Part shown: one piece after another, positions 46,418 through 56,703 of the stretch
Numbering within the stretch: position 1 is the first letter of the stretch
How the letters are laid out: each line of letters opens with the position of its first letter
Notes under the pieces: model-generated
Told to the model about the DNA's origin: nothing
Databases searched by the model: none
The model's input: only the letters and a program-made list of their open reading frames with translations
Source of the DNA: Methanobrevibacter smithii ATCC 35061
GTDB taxonomy: Archaea; Methanobacteriota; Methanobacteria; Methanobacteriales; Methanobacteriaceae
Direction of reading: 5' to 3'
Assembly: GCF_000016525.1 (NCBI RefSeq)
Contig: NC_009515.1
Coordinates: forward strand, 1,638,501-1,702,500
Length of the DNA stretch: 64,000 nt
Position numbers and translations under genes: made by a program

Positions 46418-47325
46418 TCTTTTTCTTTTATAATATAAAGAGGTCTTTTTTTGCTTTCCAAATAAATTTTAGCTAAATATTCTCCAATTATTCCTGCTGC
46501 AAACAGTTGAATTCCACTTAAAAATAGGATAATTGAAATAGTTGAAGGCCAACCTTCTACAGGATCTCCAAATAAAAGGGTTTTTATAACAATGACTATA
46601 ATGGATAGAAATGCAATAATTGAAAAGAAAATTCCTATAATTGTAGCTATGTGAAGAGGAGCTGTTGTAAAAGAAACAATTCCTTCAATGGAATATTTGA
46701 ACAGTTCCCAAAATGACCAGCTGGTTTCTCCTTTTTGCCTTTCAATGTTTTCATATTCTAACCATTTTGTTTCAAATCCGACCCACTGGAAAATTCCTTT
46801 TGAAAAACGGTTATACTCTTTCAAATCAAGGATTGCATTTACAACTTCTCTTTTCATTAATCTGAAATCTCTTGCACCATCAACAAGCTCTATTTTAGTT
46901 ATTTTATTAGCTATTTTATAGAATAATCTTGCAAAAAATGATCTGATTGGAGGTTCTCCTTTTCTTGTGACTCTACGTGTTCCTACAATATCATATTTAG
47001 AAATATATTTTAGCATTTCTGGAATTAATGATGGAGGGTCTTGTAAATCAGCATCCATTAATACGATGTAATCTCCGGTAGAATAGTCTAATCCTGCATA
47101 TATTGCAGATTCTTTACCGAAGTTTCTTGAAAATGAGATGTATTTAACATTGCCATAGCTGTTTTTAAGTTTTTTGATAACTTCTAAAGTGTTGTCATTT
47201 GATCCGTCATTTATAAAAATAACATTCCAGTTTATATTTTTCAGATTATTTGAAAGTTCCCTGTAAAATATTGGAAGCATTTCCTCTTCATTATAACACG
47301 GAACAACTATATCCAATGTTTTCAT
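46414..47325 (-). CDS. Polyprenyl-phosphate glycosyltransferase (GtrB/DPMS-like)
   Basis: 303 residues. The GT2 domain reads DIVVPCYNEEEMLPIFYRELS, FINDGSNDNTLEVI, DYIVLMDADLQDPPSLIPEM (metal-binding DAD) and VDGARDFRLMKREVV. Two C-terminal membrane helices (IATIIGIFFSIIAFLSIIVIVIK and IILFLSGIQLFAAGIIGEYLAK) are typical of the GtrB branch, which transfers glucose or similar to polyprenyl phosphate. It is a leftward single gene. Confidence 0.87.
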   Translation of the reverse strand: MKTLDIVVPCYNEEEMLPIFYRELSNNLKNINWNVIFINDGSNDNTLEVIKKLKNSYGNVKYISFSRNFGKESAIYAGLDYSTGDYIVLMDADLQDPPSLIPEMLKYISKYDIVGTRRVTRKGEPPIRSFFARLFYKIANKITKIELVDGARDFRLMKREVVNAILDLKEYNRFSKGIFQWVGFETKWLEYENIERQKGETSWSFWELFKYSIEGIVSFTTAPLHIATIIGIFFSIIAFLSIIVIVIKTLLFGDPVEGWPSTISIILFLSGIQLFAAGIIGEYLAKIYLESKKRPLYIIKEKD

Positions 47326-47469
47326 ATTAAATATTTTTTTAATATTACTATTTTAAATAATTTATTATCAACTTTTAATTTTTTTTTGATTTTTAAATAA
47401 TAAATATTTATAAGTAAGGTTATACAATATTTAATTATTATATTTAAAATGTAAAAACGGAGGAAATAC

Positions 47470-48183
47470 ATGCTTCTATTAATAAGTCCTATAAATCATG
47501 AAGAAGCTCTTGAATCTATTAAAGGTGGAGCAGATATTGTCGATGTAAAAAATCCTAAAGAAGGATCTTTAGGTGCTAATTTCCCTTGGGTTATTAGGGA
47601 TATTAGGGAGATAACCCCTGAAGATAAATTGGTTAGTGCAACTTTAGGTGATGTGCCTTATAAACCGGGTACTGTTTCTCTTGCGGCAATGGGAGCTCAT
47701 GTTTCTGGAGCAGATTATATTAAAGTAGGATTATATGGAACAAAAGATTATGATGAAGCAGTTGAAGTTATGGAAAATGTGGCTAAAACAATTAAAGATG
47801 TTGATAATGATACTATTGTTGTAGCTTCAGGTTATGCAGATGCACACCGTGTTGGTGCAGTTGACCCTATGGAAATTCCAAAAGTAGCTAAAGATGCTGG
47901 ATGCGACTTGGCTATGCTTGATACTGCTGTTAAAGATGGTCATACATTATTTGATTATTTAAGTATTGAAGATTTAGAAAAATTTGTTAATGAAGCTCAT
48001 AGTTATGGTTTGAAAACAGCTCTTGCAGGTTCAGTTAAAAAAGAACAGTTAAAACCTTTAAACGATATTGGATGTGATGTTGTAGGTATTAGAGGAGCTG
48101 CTTGCGTAGGTGGTGATCGTAACACTGGTAAAATACATCACACCGCTGTAGCTGAGCTTAAAGAATTATGTGATTCATTTTAG
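47470..48183 (+). CDS. mfnB: (5-formylfuran-3-yl)methyl phosphate synthase
   Basis: 237 residues matching MfnB (former DUF556). It makes the furan precursor of methanofuran from two glyceraldehyde-3-phosphates. The Schiff-base lysine region [18 protein letters not shown] has Lys27, and Lys85 stands in YIKVGLYG, both at the positions reported for the Methanocaldococcus enzyme. GGAGG precedes the ATG. A TATA-like AAATATTTATAAG lies at about 47402-47414. Methanofuran is specific to methanogens and relatives. Confidence 0.93.
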   Translation: MLLLISPINHEEALESIKGGADIVDVKNPKEGSLGANFPWVIRDIREITPEDKLVSATLGDVPYKPGTVSLAAMGAHVSGADYIKVGLYGTKDYDEAVEVMENVAKTIKDVDNDTIVVASGYADAHRVGAVDPMEIPKVAKDAGCDLAMLDTAVKDGHTLFDYLSIEDLEKFVNEAHSYGLKTALAGSVKKEQLKPLNDIGCDVVGIRGAACVGGDRNTGKIHHTAVAELKELCDSF

Positions 48184-48201
48184 ATAGGTGTGGTTTTTTA
48201 A

Positions 48202-49683
<1,482 letters not shown>

Positions 49684-49686
49684 TTA

Positions 49687-49743
49687 GGATTTCCTGATTC
49701 ACAAAAATGATTGGATTTTTTTCTCATTTTTGTGTTATAATCC
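49687..49743 (+). terminator. Long hairpin after guaB
   Basis: Perfect 11-base arms CACAAAAATGA (49700-49710) and TCATTTTTGTG (49724-49734) are enclosed by outer GGATT/AATCC. A T-run follows. The hairpin is directly downstream of the guaB stop. Confidence 0.7.
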
Positions 49744-49890
49744 TTTTTTAAGTTAAAATACCATTAACTTTAAATATTAGTATCTATAATATTATTATAT
49801 TAGATAATTTTAAGATTATTTTATAATCTGTGTAAATAATTTTAAATATTTACATTATTACATATTTATTTTGATGTGGAGAGAATTTAA

Positions 49891-50160
49891 ATGGCAAGAA
49901 CAAAAAAAGTGGGTATTACAGGTAGGTTCGGTGCAAGATACGGAAGAAAAGCAAAAAGATCTGTAAAAATGATCGAAGAAAACATGAAAAAAAATCATGT
50001 TTGTCCTAGATGTGATAGACCTTATGTAAAAAGACAAGCTGCTGGAATTTGGAAATGTAGAAAATGTGGCGCAGTATTTACCGGAGGAGCATATGTACCA
50101 GAAACTCCTATGGCAAAATCTGCAGCACGTAACATAAGAAATGTTAATGTGGAGGAATAA
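49891..50160 (+). CDS. rpl37ae: 50S ribosomal protein L37Ae (eL43)
   Basis: 89 residues with the zinc-binding [23 protein letters not shown] motif and a basic N-terminus ([23 protein letters not shown]). Length and layout are normal. It is the first gene of an information-processing operon (L37Ae, RpoP, Brix protein, Pcc1, prefoldin beta, DUF3194), a conserved archaeal gene order. Confidence 0.95.
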
Positions 50161-50163
50161 TCC

Positions 50164-50295
50164 TTGTATAGATGTCCACGTTGTGGAACTGAAGTAGATC
50201 ACAAAAGCTACATGGAAAATAAATGTCCTAAATGTAGATATAGGATTTTATTTAAAAATGTTCCAGAAGTAACAAGAATTATAAAAGCAAGATAA
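50164..50295 (+). CDS. rpoP: DNA-directed RNA polymerase subunit P
   Basis: 43 residues starting at TTG 50164, with a GGAGGA ribosome-binding site overlapping the end of the L37Ae gene. The zinc ribbon CPRCGTEV and [11 protein letters not shown] is the signature of archaeal RpoP/Rpb12. The usual family length is 43-50 residues. The gap to L37Ae is 3 bases. Confidence 0.93.
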   Translation: MYRCPRCGTEVDHKSYMENKCPKCRYRILFKNVPEVTRIIKAR

Positions 50296-50346
50296 TCATT
50301 TTTGCTTTTATCTACATATTTTTTAAAACTATTTTTTATGATTTAA

Positions 50347-50829
50347 ATGTTAATTTCAACTTCTAGAAAACCTTCTCAAAAAACAAGAAAGTTTTGTAAA
50401 AATCTCGCTCATGCAACTGGTTCCACTAGCGTAAACCGGGGAAAAAGTAATATGCGTGAGTTACTTTTAAAAGCTCTGGAATTAGATGAGCATAATTTAG
50501 CTATTGTTAATGAGATTAAGGGTAATCCTAGCAGAGTAACTTTTTATTCAAATAAAGGGGAAATTTTACTTATAATATTAATTGGAGTTACTACTTCTAA
50601 TGAAAGATGTCATATTTTACCTAAAAATTTGAAAATAGTTTCTAAAGTTGAAAAGCTCAATGTTTTAAGTGAAATTTTAGGTTTTGAATTGGTAGATAAA
50701 GCTAGTGAAAATTATATTCTTATTTCTAAAGAGGATGATTTAATAGCTAAAATTAATTTTGTAAATAAATTCGGAGATAAAACCGATTTACAGATTAATG
50801 TTAAAAAGATTTTAGATGGGGAATTATGA
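50347..50829 (+). CDS. Brix-domain ribosome biogenesis protein
   Basis: 160 residues. The N-terminus LISTSRKPSQKTRKFCKNLAHATGS followed by NRGKSNMRELLLKALEL is the IMP4/Brix start seen in archaeal family members, which bind rRNA during large- or small-subunit assembly. The rest is short alpha/beta text. Its stop overlaps the Pcc1-like ATG by 4 bases. Confidence 0.85.
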   Translation: MLISTSRKPSQKTRKFCKNLAHATGSTSVNRGKSNMRELLLKALELDEHNLAIVNEIKGNPSRVTFYSNKGEILLIILIGVTTSNERCHILPKNLKIVSKVEKLNVLSEILGFELVDKASENYILISKEDDLIAKINFVNKFGDKTDLQINVKKILDGEL

Positions 50830-51092
50830 ACGTAGACAGTCCTCTTGAATCTATTAAAAGTGATATAGCTATTGAATTTGAAAATCAAAAGCAGGCTAAA
50901 ATAATTTATGAATCCATTATTTTAGAATTTGAAACTGCTCCTGATTATAGGTCATCTATGAGTTTAACTTTAGATGAATATAGAATTCTAATTAGAATTG
51001 ATGCAGAAGATTCTACTTCTTTTAGAGCTTCTGTTAACTCTGCAATTAAATGGATTAAGTTGTCTTTAGAGATTAATAATTTAACTATTTAA
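50826..51092 (+). CDS. KEOPS complex Pcc1-like subunit
   Basis: 88 residues: AIEFENQKQAKIIYESIILEFETAPDYRSSMSL, then LIRIDAEDSTSFRASVNSAIKWIKL, a Pcc1-like alpha/beta dimer fold. KEOPS makes threonylcarbamoyl-adenosine at position 37 of ANN-decoding tRNAs. It overlaps the Brix gene by 4 bases (ATGA), implying coupled translation. Confidence 0.85.
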   Translation: MNVDSPLESIKSDIAIEFENQKQAKIIYESIILEFETAPDYRSSMSLTLDEYRILIRIDAEDSTSFRASVNSAIKWIKLSLEINNLTI

Positions 51093-51154
51093 TACAATAT
51101 TTTTAAATATTATAAAAAACAACTTTTAGTTATTAAAATAAAATAGGTGGTAAA

Positions 51155-51505
51155 ATGGAAATCCCAGAAAATATACAACATCAATTAAATCAATTCCAAC
51201 AATTACAACAACAAGCTCAAGCTGTAACCATGCAGATTCAAAATGTTGAAGTTCAAATTCAAGAAAGTGAAACTGCTCTTGAAGAACTTAACAAAACTGA
51301 TGAAAATGCTGAAGTTTTCAAACAAGCTGGAAACTTACTTATTAAAGTTGATTATGCACAAGCAGTTGAAGATATGAATGAAAAATTAGAAACTCTCAAG
51401 TTAAGAAAACAAACCATGGCTCGTCAAGAAGAAAGAGTTATGAAAAAACTTGAAGAAATGCAAACTAATATCCAAGCTGCTATGCAAGGGTTACAAGGAG
51501 AATAA
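51155..51505 (+). CDS. pfdB: Prefoldin beta subunit
   Basis: 116 residues, almost wholly coiled coil: QHQLNQFQQLQQQAQAVTMQ in the first helix and KLRKQTMARQEERVMKKLEEMQ in the second, joined by a beta hairpin (AEVFKQAGNLLIKVDYAQA). This is the archaeal GimC beta subunit, a chaperone that passes unfolded proteins to the thermosome. GGTGGT precedes the ATG. Confidence 0.94.
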   Translation: MEIPENIQHQLNQFQQLQQQAQAVTMQIQNVEVQIQESETALEELNKTDENAEVFKQAGNLLIKVDYAQAVEDMNEKLETLKLRKQTMARQEERVMKKLEEMQTNIQAAMQGLQGE

Positions 51506-51539
51506 TTCTCCTATAACATTCTTTTTTTTATAGATTTTC

Positions 51540-51824
51540 ATGTCTAAACTTAAAAAATTATCATCTGTTGATTTAGCTACTATTTCTGATGATTTTGGTG
51601 AAATTTTAGAAATTGAAGTTTCAAAAGCTATTTCTACTAAAGAACTGGATGATTTGGATTTGGATATTATCGTCAGCTATGAAAATAATCAGCTTGATGT
51701 TGATGTAGATGTTGGAGTTACCTTTGACAAACTTTCAGAGATTACCCAGGATCAGGTAGCCGGTGCTATTGATGAAGCTTATTTAAAATTTGATTCATAT
51801 ATTGATGAGAATTATAGACAATAA
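51540..51824 (+). CDS. DUF3194 family protein
   Basis: 94 acidic residues (DLDLDIIVSYENNQLDVDVDVGVTFD). Position just after prefoldin beta and the sequence type fit the archaeal DUF3194 family from memory. The function is unknown; its constant place suggests a link to protein folding or translation. It ends the operon. Confidence 0.75.
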   Translation: MSKLKKLSSVDLATISDDFGEILEIEVSKAISTKELDDLDLDIIVSYENNQLDVDVDVGVTFDKLSEITQDQVAGAIDEAYLKFDSYIDENYRQ

Positions 51825-51932
51825 TTTTATTTTTTTAATTTTAGTTAATACTTTTTTTATTTTATATATTAATATAGTAATACTTTTTTATAAAAAAATA
51901 TTTATACTGTGGGATTTAATGTATAATATACA

Positions 51933-52030
51933 GTTTGAAGTGATGTTTTGTATTATTCATTAAGTCATCCTATTTAAGATACATAATGTATTTGTTTTTC
52001 AGTTCTCCTCTTTCATACATTACTTCAAGC
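51933..52030 (+). ncRNA. Candidate structured small RNA 1
   Basis: GTTTGAAGTGATG (51933-51945) can pair with CATTACTTCAAGC (52018-52030) through 13 positions with only G-U type mismatches. This closes a 72-base interior that holds a small hairpin (ATACAT-A-ATGTAT) and the pyrimidine stretch TTCTCCTC. TATTTATAC near 51899-51907 could be a TATA box. Strand and transcription are inferred. Confidence 0.35.
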
Positions 52031-52320
52031 TAATTTTTATTGATATTTTGCTTGGATGTTTTTAAGGGGTGTTGTGTATTGGGAAACATCTTTAATTTTA
52101 ATTTTCAAGCTTAATTTAGCATATTTTGAAATTTTAGCAGGTTAAAAATTACATATATTCAAATTTTTATTAATTTTTATATTTTTGTTTAATTTCAAAA
52201 TTAAATATTTTAATTCTATTTAATATTTGATCTATTTTATTGTATAATTTAATTATCAAATATACTTTAATTTTTATAAAATAAAGTAAAGTTTATATAC
52301 TACGAAGTTAAATCTATGTG

Positions 52321-52437
52321 TAAGGTTCATAACATATTTTTTGTTAAACCCTTATAATTGATCATTATTTTTTTTATTTAGGAATTAGGTGCCCTTACCT
52401 AATTTCACCTCCTTATATTTAGCAACTTTTTTTCAAA
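52321..52437 (+). ncRNA. Candidate structured small RNA 2 with anti-Shine-Dalgarno-like loop
   Basis: TTTATATAC at about 52292-52300 stands 25 bases before 52321. The stretch then holds a weak hairpin (TAAGG near 52321 with CCTTA near 52350), a perfect 8-base hairpin AATTAGGT/ACCTAATT (52383-52390 and 52397-52404), the sequence CACCTCCTT (52406-52414) and ends in a T-run (52430-52436). CACCTCCT equals the 3' end of archaeal 16S rRNA. It could be a regulatory RNA or a leader of the HisA-like gene. Confidence 0.35.
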
Positions 52438-52472
52438 AATATTAATAGTCAGACATTATCAAATAATTAATC

Positions 52473-53162
52473 ATGATTAAAAAAGTTCCAGTTTTAGATT
52501 TAAAAGATAATATTGCAGTTAGTGGAAAATCTGGATTAAGGGACACATATACTCCATTACAAACAGTTTTCGCACCATCAGCTAATCCTGTTGATATAGC
52601 TAATGGATTATCAATTAATGGGGCAGATGAGTTATATATTGCTGATTTGGATTTAATTGAAGGTAATGGTCATAATATTCATGATGTTAAAATGGTAAAC
52701 TCAATTTTGCCGGTTATGCTGGATGCAGGTGTTAAGGATTTTGAATCATTTACTTTCTTTTTAGACTATGCATATAAGATAATTGTCCCAACAGAAACCA
52801 TAAAAAGCATTGGTGAGATTAAAAAGATTTTTGAAAAATATCCTAAAGAAAGGATTGTTGTAAGTGTAGATGTTAAGGACAATGAATTATATTCAAAGAA
52901 TTTAAATATTTCATTAGCTGAATTTAAAGAAATTTTGGAAGAATTGGATCCTGATGAAATAATTCTTTTAGACATTACAGGTGTCGGAACACAAAAAGGT
53001 TATAATCAGGAATTACTGGATGATTTTAAAGATTTAAAAGATAAACTGATTATAGCTGGAGGTTTAAATAACAAATCAGTTAGTGAACTTGAAGACATGG
53101 GTATAAAAAAGGTTTTAGTAGGAACAGCTTTGCATTCAGGTGAAATGAAATTACTTGATTAG
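52473..53162 (+). CDS. HisA-related TIM-barrel protein (COG1411 type)
   Basis: 229 residues resembling phosphoribosylformimino isomerase HisA: VPVLDLKDNIAVSGKSG, GADELYIADLDLIEGNGHN, PEERIVVSVD-type text (KERIVVSVDVK), DEIILLDITGVGTQKG and IIAGGLNNKSVSELEDMGIKKVLVGTALHSG with the C-terminal phosphate-binding loops. It is the archaeal HisA-like branch, not the histidine enzyme itself. The substrate is unknown, with methanogen cofactor synthesis a possibility. Confidence 0.8.
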   Translation: MIKKVPVLDLKDNIAVSGKSGLRDTYTPLQTVFAPSANPVDIANGLSINGADELYIADLDLIEGNGHNIHDVKMVNSILPVMLDAGVKDFESFTFFLDYAYKIIVPTETIKSIGEIKKIFEKYPKERIVVSVDVKDNELYSKNLNISLAEFKEILEELDPDEIILLDITGVGTQKGYNQELLDDFKDLKDKLIIAGGLNNKSVSELEDMGIKKVLVGTALHSGEMKLLD

Positions 53163-53180
53163 TTACACTATGGTGATGAT

Positions 53181-53576
53181 ATGTTTAATAAAAATACTAT
53201 AATCATTGTATTGGCTATTATTTGTTTGGCTGTTATAATTGGGGGAACAATACTTGTCTTTGGAAATGCTCATGAAGCATACAACGGCACAACAATTAAT
53301 AATACTAACAATACTTCAGTATCTGTAGATAATGTAACTTCACAATCCTCTTCATCTGGGTCTGCAGATGATGGTTATAAAAGACCTACAAGAACTTATG
53401 GTGGTGAAGAACACTTAACTGCTCATGAGTCTGATGTTTTAGATGACGGGTGGGATCCAAAACAGCACGAAGTTTCCCGTAGTGATATAGGAAACGGATA
53501 TCATAGAATCAATTATGATGACGGCTACTTTAGGGTCTGTGATGACCACGGTTATGTTGTAAGTTATGGTTATTGA
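53181..53576 (+). CDS. Membrane-anchored small surface protein
   Basis: 131 residues from ATG after GGTGATGAT. One N-terminal helix (TIIIVLAIICLAVIIGGTILVFG), then an Asn/Thr/Ser-rich linker (NGTTINNTNNTSVS, SQSSSSGSAD) likely to be glycosylated, and a small hydrophilic domain rich in Asp/Gly/Tyr (DGYKRPTRTYGG, NGYHRINYDDGYFRVCDDHGYVV). It is a typical Methanobrevibacter short surface protein of unknown role. Confidence 0.7.
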   Translation: MFNKNTIIIVLAIICLAVIIGGTILVFGNAHEAYNGTTINNTNNTSVSVDNVTSQSSSSGSADDGYKRPTRTYGGEEHLTAHESDVLDDGWDPKQHEVSRSDIGNGYHRINYDDGYFRVCDDHGYVVSYGY

Positions 53577-53629
53577 TAATTCATAACCATCTTTTTTTTT
53601 AAAAATTATAAAAATAGTAAAGTGTTATT

Positions 53630-53812
53630 TTATAATAACAAAAATCTTAAGATTATATACGGTAATACAGCTGCTAAGACAAACAATATTGTTCCTACAA
53701 CAAATTTGTATTTATTTTCATCTAATGTTCCAGCTATTATTAGTAAAACTCCGAAAAATCCGAATATTACCGGTAAAATATGTGAAAATAAAGTAATTCC
53801 TGTAAAAGCCAT
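53630..53812 (-). CDS. Two-helix small membrane protein
   Basis: 60 residues: HILPVIFGFFGVLLIIAGTL and FVVGTILFVLAAVLPYIILRFLLL are two clear membrane helices joined by DENKYK. GTGAT stands 5 bases before the ATG on the minus strand, which decides this strand over the overlapping plus-strand frame. No family recognised. Confidence 0.65.
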   Translation of the reverse strand: MAFTGITLFSHILPVIFGFFGVLLIIAGTLDENKYKFVVGTILFVLAAVLPYIILRFLLL

Positions 53813-53909
53813 TTTTTATCACTATTATACATATTGTCTATTTAATTATATAAAGATATTTGTGGTGTTATCATAACCTTTTTTAATTTAATCAAACTTA
53901 TTATATTAT

Positions 53910-54809
53910 ATGAAAATAGAACACAATCATGAACATCATGAAAAAGCTAAAGGTAACCTCCTTTTTGTTTTCATTTTAAATATTACTTTTAATGTTATAG
54001 TTATTCTTGGAGGATTAATTACAAACAGTGTAGCTATTCTTGCTGATTGTTTACATGATTTGTCAGATACTATATCTATTGGTTTGGCTGGGGTGCTGGA
54101 GCATGTATCTCAGAAAAATCCAAATGAAAATTATACTTATGGTTATCAAAGGTTTTCTATTTTAGGAGCAGTCATAACTTCAATTTTTGTGATTATTGTT
54201 TCTGTTGTTGTAGTTTATGAATCAATTTCACGTTTATTATGTCCTGTAGCACCGGAAGCAGGATGGATGCTTTTAGTAGCTATTGTTGGAATTATATTTA
54301 AGGGAGTTTCTGTTTTTAAACTTCATAAAGGAGAAACTATTAATGAAAAAGTTATTTTATTCCATCTTTTGGGAGATGTATTCGGATGGATAGCTATTTT
54401 GGTTATTAGTGTAATCTTAATGTTTTGGAATGTATCATTTTTAGATCCGTTGCTTTCATTAATAATCAGCTTATGGTTATTATATAATATGGGTAAGGCA
54501 TTACATGAGTCTGTCTGTGTTTTACTTCAAAAATCACCTAAAAATGTTGATGTTGATGAAATCAAATCCCAAATAGAAGGTTTAAATCATATTAATAATG
54601 TTTTAGATATTCATTTATGGTCTTTAGATGGTATTGATTCTATTTTAACTTTAAAAATAAATATTGATGATGTTAATAATGGTGATGAAGTTAAAAAAGA
54701 GATTTATACTATTGCTTCTAAATATCATATAGTAGACACGACAGTAGACATATTATCACATACTTATCAAATGCACTCTACATCAAACAATATAAAAAGA
54801 GAAAAATAG
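53910..54809 (+). CDS. Cation diffusion facilitator (Zn/Mn-type efflux) transporter
   Basis: 299 residues. A His-rich start (KIEHNHEHHEKA) precedes six membrane helices. Metal-binding HxxxD-type pairs are seen as VAILADCLHDLSDTI and HLLGDVFGW, with the C-terminal cytosolic domain (VDVDEIKSQIEGLNHINNVLDIHLWSLDGIDSILTLKINI). It exports divalent cations. The ATG is probably leaderless. The integrase of the mobile element begins 11 bases after its stop, marking the left border of that element. Confidence 0.9.
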   Translation: MKIEHNHEHHEKAKGNLLFVFILNITFNVIVILGGLITNSVAILADCLHDLSDTISIGLAGVLEHVSQKNPNENYTYGYQRFSILGAVITSIFVIIVSVVVVYESISRLLCPVAPEAGWMLLVAIVGIIFKGVSVFKLHKGETINEKVILFHLLGDVFGWIAILVISVILMFWNVSFLDPLLSLIISLWLLYNMGKALHESVCVLLQKSPKNVDVDEIKSQIEGLNHINNVLDIHLWSLDGIDSILTLKINIDDVNNGDEVKKEIYTIASKYHIVDTTVDILSHTYQMHSTSNNIKREK

Positions 54810-54820
54810 ATTTGATAAAT

Positions 54821-55975
54821 ATGAGAACCAATGAAGAAATCCTAAATGAGATCCATTCTGTTAAAAATCATAAAAAAACAACACAGCATATTTACAAACA
54901 TTCAATAAATAAATATTGTGAATTGAATAAGTTATCATTAGCCGAATTAATCGAAGAAGCAGAAAAAGAAGAAGAACAGGGTATACGATGGAAACATCGT
55001 ACATTAAAAAGAAGATTATTAAATTTTCGCAAGTATTTGATGGATAATTATTATTATAACACTGTATCAAATACTTTCACACCAGTTCTTGTTGTATATA
55101 AATATTTTGAAATTGAAATACATGATCTGCCACGAATTGATAAAAAAAGTTATAATAATCCCAAACCGATCAGTTTTAAAGATTTACCTGATAAAGAAAT
55201 TATTCGTGAAGCAGTTAATATATGTACTTCTACCATGAAAGCTATTATATTATTCATGAGTAGTTCAGGTTGTGCCAGAAGAGAAACATTAAATTTAACT
55301 GTAATGGACTATATGAACGCAACTAAAGAATACCATAATACAGATAATATTATGGAAATGATAGATGTGTTAAATAATATTGATAATGTTGTCCCTACTT
55401 TTAATATTTTAAGGCAAAAAACACAGAAATATTATATTACCTATTGCAGTCCAGAAGCAGTCACAGCTATAAATCATCACTTACTATCAAGACAAAATTT
55501 AACACCAGAATCCCAACTATTCAAAATACATGAAGACTACCTAAACCAACAATTCATTAAAATAAACAATGAATTAGGATTAGGAAAAGCAGGAAACTAC
55601 AACAGATTCCGCAGCCACATGCTCAGAAAATTCCACGCCTCAACACTATATAATGATGGTATGAGTCTGGACAAAGTAAATGACCTGCAAGGCAAATCAA
55701 AAAACAGTACTGATGAAGTATATTTCATGACCAATCCTGCTGATTTAAAACAGGAATATATTCAACATTTACCAGCATTATCAATTAGTAAAGAAGTTGA
55801 AAAGATCACTGTTAAATCTCCAGAATTTTTAAAATTAGAAAATACAATTGTTGAAAAAGATGAAAAAATCAAAGATTATGAAAAATTAATCTATGATATT
55901 GATGAAAGATTACGAAATATTGAGAAAAAAGAAGAAAATTTCAAAGAAAATGACTTTGAAGATTTATTAATTTAA
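54821..55975 (+). CDS. Tyrosine recombinase (integrase) of a mobile element
   Basis: About 384 residues from ATG 54821. An N-terminal SAM-like helical domain is followed by the catalytic domain. The first Arg is in SGCARRETLNL (about residue 152), the HxLR-type group is RSHMLRKF (His266, Arg269), and the nucleophile is Tyr301 in STDEVYFMTN. The last 70 residues form a coiled coil (EKITVKSPEFLKLENTIVEKDEKIKD). It lies just inside the left end of the element and would drive its integration. No tRNA is adjacent; attachment sites cannot be defined without the other end. Confidence 0.88.
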   Translation: MRTNEEILNEIHSVKNHKKTTQHIYKHSINKYCELNKLSLAELIEEAEKEEEQGIRWKHRTLKRRLLNFRKYLMDNYYYNTVSNTFTPVLVVYKYFEIEIHDLPRIDKKSYNNPKPISFKDLPDKEIIREAVNICTSTMKAIILFMSSSGCARRETLNLTVMDYMNATKEYHNTDNIMEMIDVLNNIDNVVPTFNILRQKTQKYYITYCSPEAVTAINHHLLSRQNLTPESQLFKIHEDYLNQQFIKINNELGLGKAGNYNRFRSHMLRKFHASTLYNDGMSLDKVNDLQGKSKNSTDEVYFMTNPADLKQEYIQHLPALSISKEVEKITVKSPEFLKLENTIVEKDEKIKDYEKLIYDIDERLRNIEKKEENFKENDFEDLLI

Positions 55976-56044
55976 AAATTTTTTGACAAGGTTTATATGT
56001 TTAATAAAAGATATTTATTAAATAACTATTTTGGAGGAAGTTAA

Positions 56045-56320
56045 ATGAAAAAGGATGCAAGAAGCTTAAGAGTGCTTCAAGAGGGGATTTCCCTTAAAGA
56101 AGTTTTTAATGTTGATTTTTTAAAAAAACTTGAAGAAAACTTTGAAAATCTTGAAGTTATACCTATAAATGCAGCTTTTGTTTTAAAAGATGGGGAAATA
56201 AATAAGGATATTCTTACTTTATCTTATAGGAATGATGAAGAAATAAAAAGTAATACAGTTCTTATTGATGTTCAAAATAATCCTGAAACATTGGATATTA
56301 TTAGAAAAACTTTAGAATAA
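56045..56320 (+). CDS. Small unknown protein, first of a three-gene cassette
   Basis: 91 residues with GGAGG and a spacing of about 7 before the ATG. Text such as SLRVLQEGISLKEVFNVDFLKKLEENF and SYRNDEEIKSNTVLIDVQNNPETLDII suggests a mixed alpha/beta soluble protein. I recognise no family. It has its own TATA-like upstream region after the integrase and starts an operon with the next two genes. Confidence 0.6.
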   Translation: MKKDARSLRVLQEGISLKEVFNVDFLKKLEENFENLEVIPINAAFVLKDGEINKDILTLSYRNDEEIKSNTVLIDVQNNPETLDIIRKTLE

Positions 56321-56339
56321 ACATTTATAGGTGGTGTCT

Positions 56340-56699
56340 ATGGTGTATTCAGTTGATAAAAATTATGGATATAATAAACCTTCTAATATTGTAGGGGATT
56401 TTTTTAAAAATAAGTTTTTTAAAAAATCATCCACAGAGTCTTTTGAAAGTAAAATCACTGAATTTTATGATGAACTTATAAAAATTTCTGACAATTTAGG
56501 ATTAGGAAAAAATATATCTATTGATACAGTGTATGATGGATCATATCCTGAAAAAGTATTTACAATTAATGTTCCATTTCATATTGATAGGAAAGAAAAA
56601 TATTCTCTGTTAGACCAAATTATTAATGATATGGTTATCTTTTCAAAGGAAAATAATATGTTTGATTTCTATAAAGATACCTATATTTTAATTAAATAA
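56340..56699 (+). CDS. Small unknown protein, second of a three-gene cassette
   Basis: About 119 residues from ATG 56340, which follows AGGTGGTG; the frame is open to GTG 56331. It is alpha/beta and charged: YDELIKISDNLGLGKNISIDTVYDGSYPEKVFTINVPFHIDRKEKYSLLDQIINDMVIFSKE. No motif recognised. It lies 19 bases after the first gene and 4 bases before the HEPN-like gene frame, so the three genes are probably co-expressed. Confidence 0.6.
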   Translation: MVYSVDKNYGYNKPSNIVGDFFKNKFFKKSSTESFESKITEFYDELIKISDNLGLGKNISIDTVYDGSYPEKVFTINVPFHIDRKEKYSLLDQIINDMVIFSKENNMFDFYKDTYILIK

Positions 56700-56703
56700 T
56701 TTA

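Larger units (their letters stand above)
51825..52472 (+). other. 648-base gap with two structured, possibly transcribed stretches
   Basis: No credible protein gene on either strand. It is about 80% A+T except for two stretches that can fold (51933-52030 and 52321-52437). Both have TATA-like sequences 25-35 bases upstream. Both are described separately. A third hairpin, GATGTTT (52055-52061) with AAACATC (52084-52090), encloses a G-rich loop. Confidence 0.5.

Noticed and set aside
53622-53876. 84-residue plus-strand frame
   Set aside because: It is the shadow of the two-helix membrane protein on the minus strand, which has GTGAT before its ATG.
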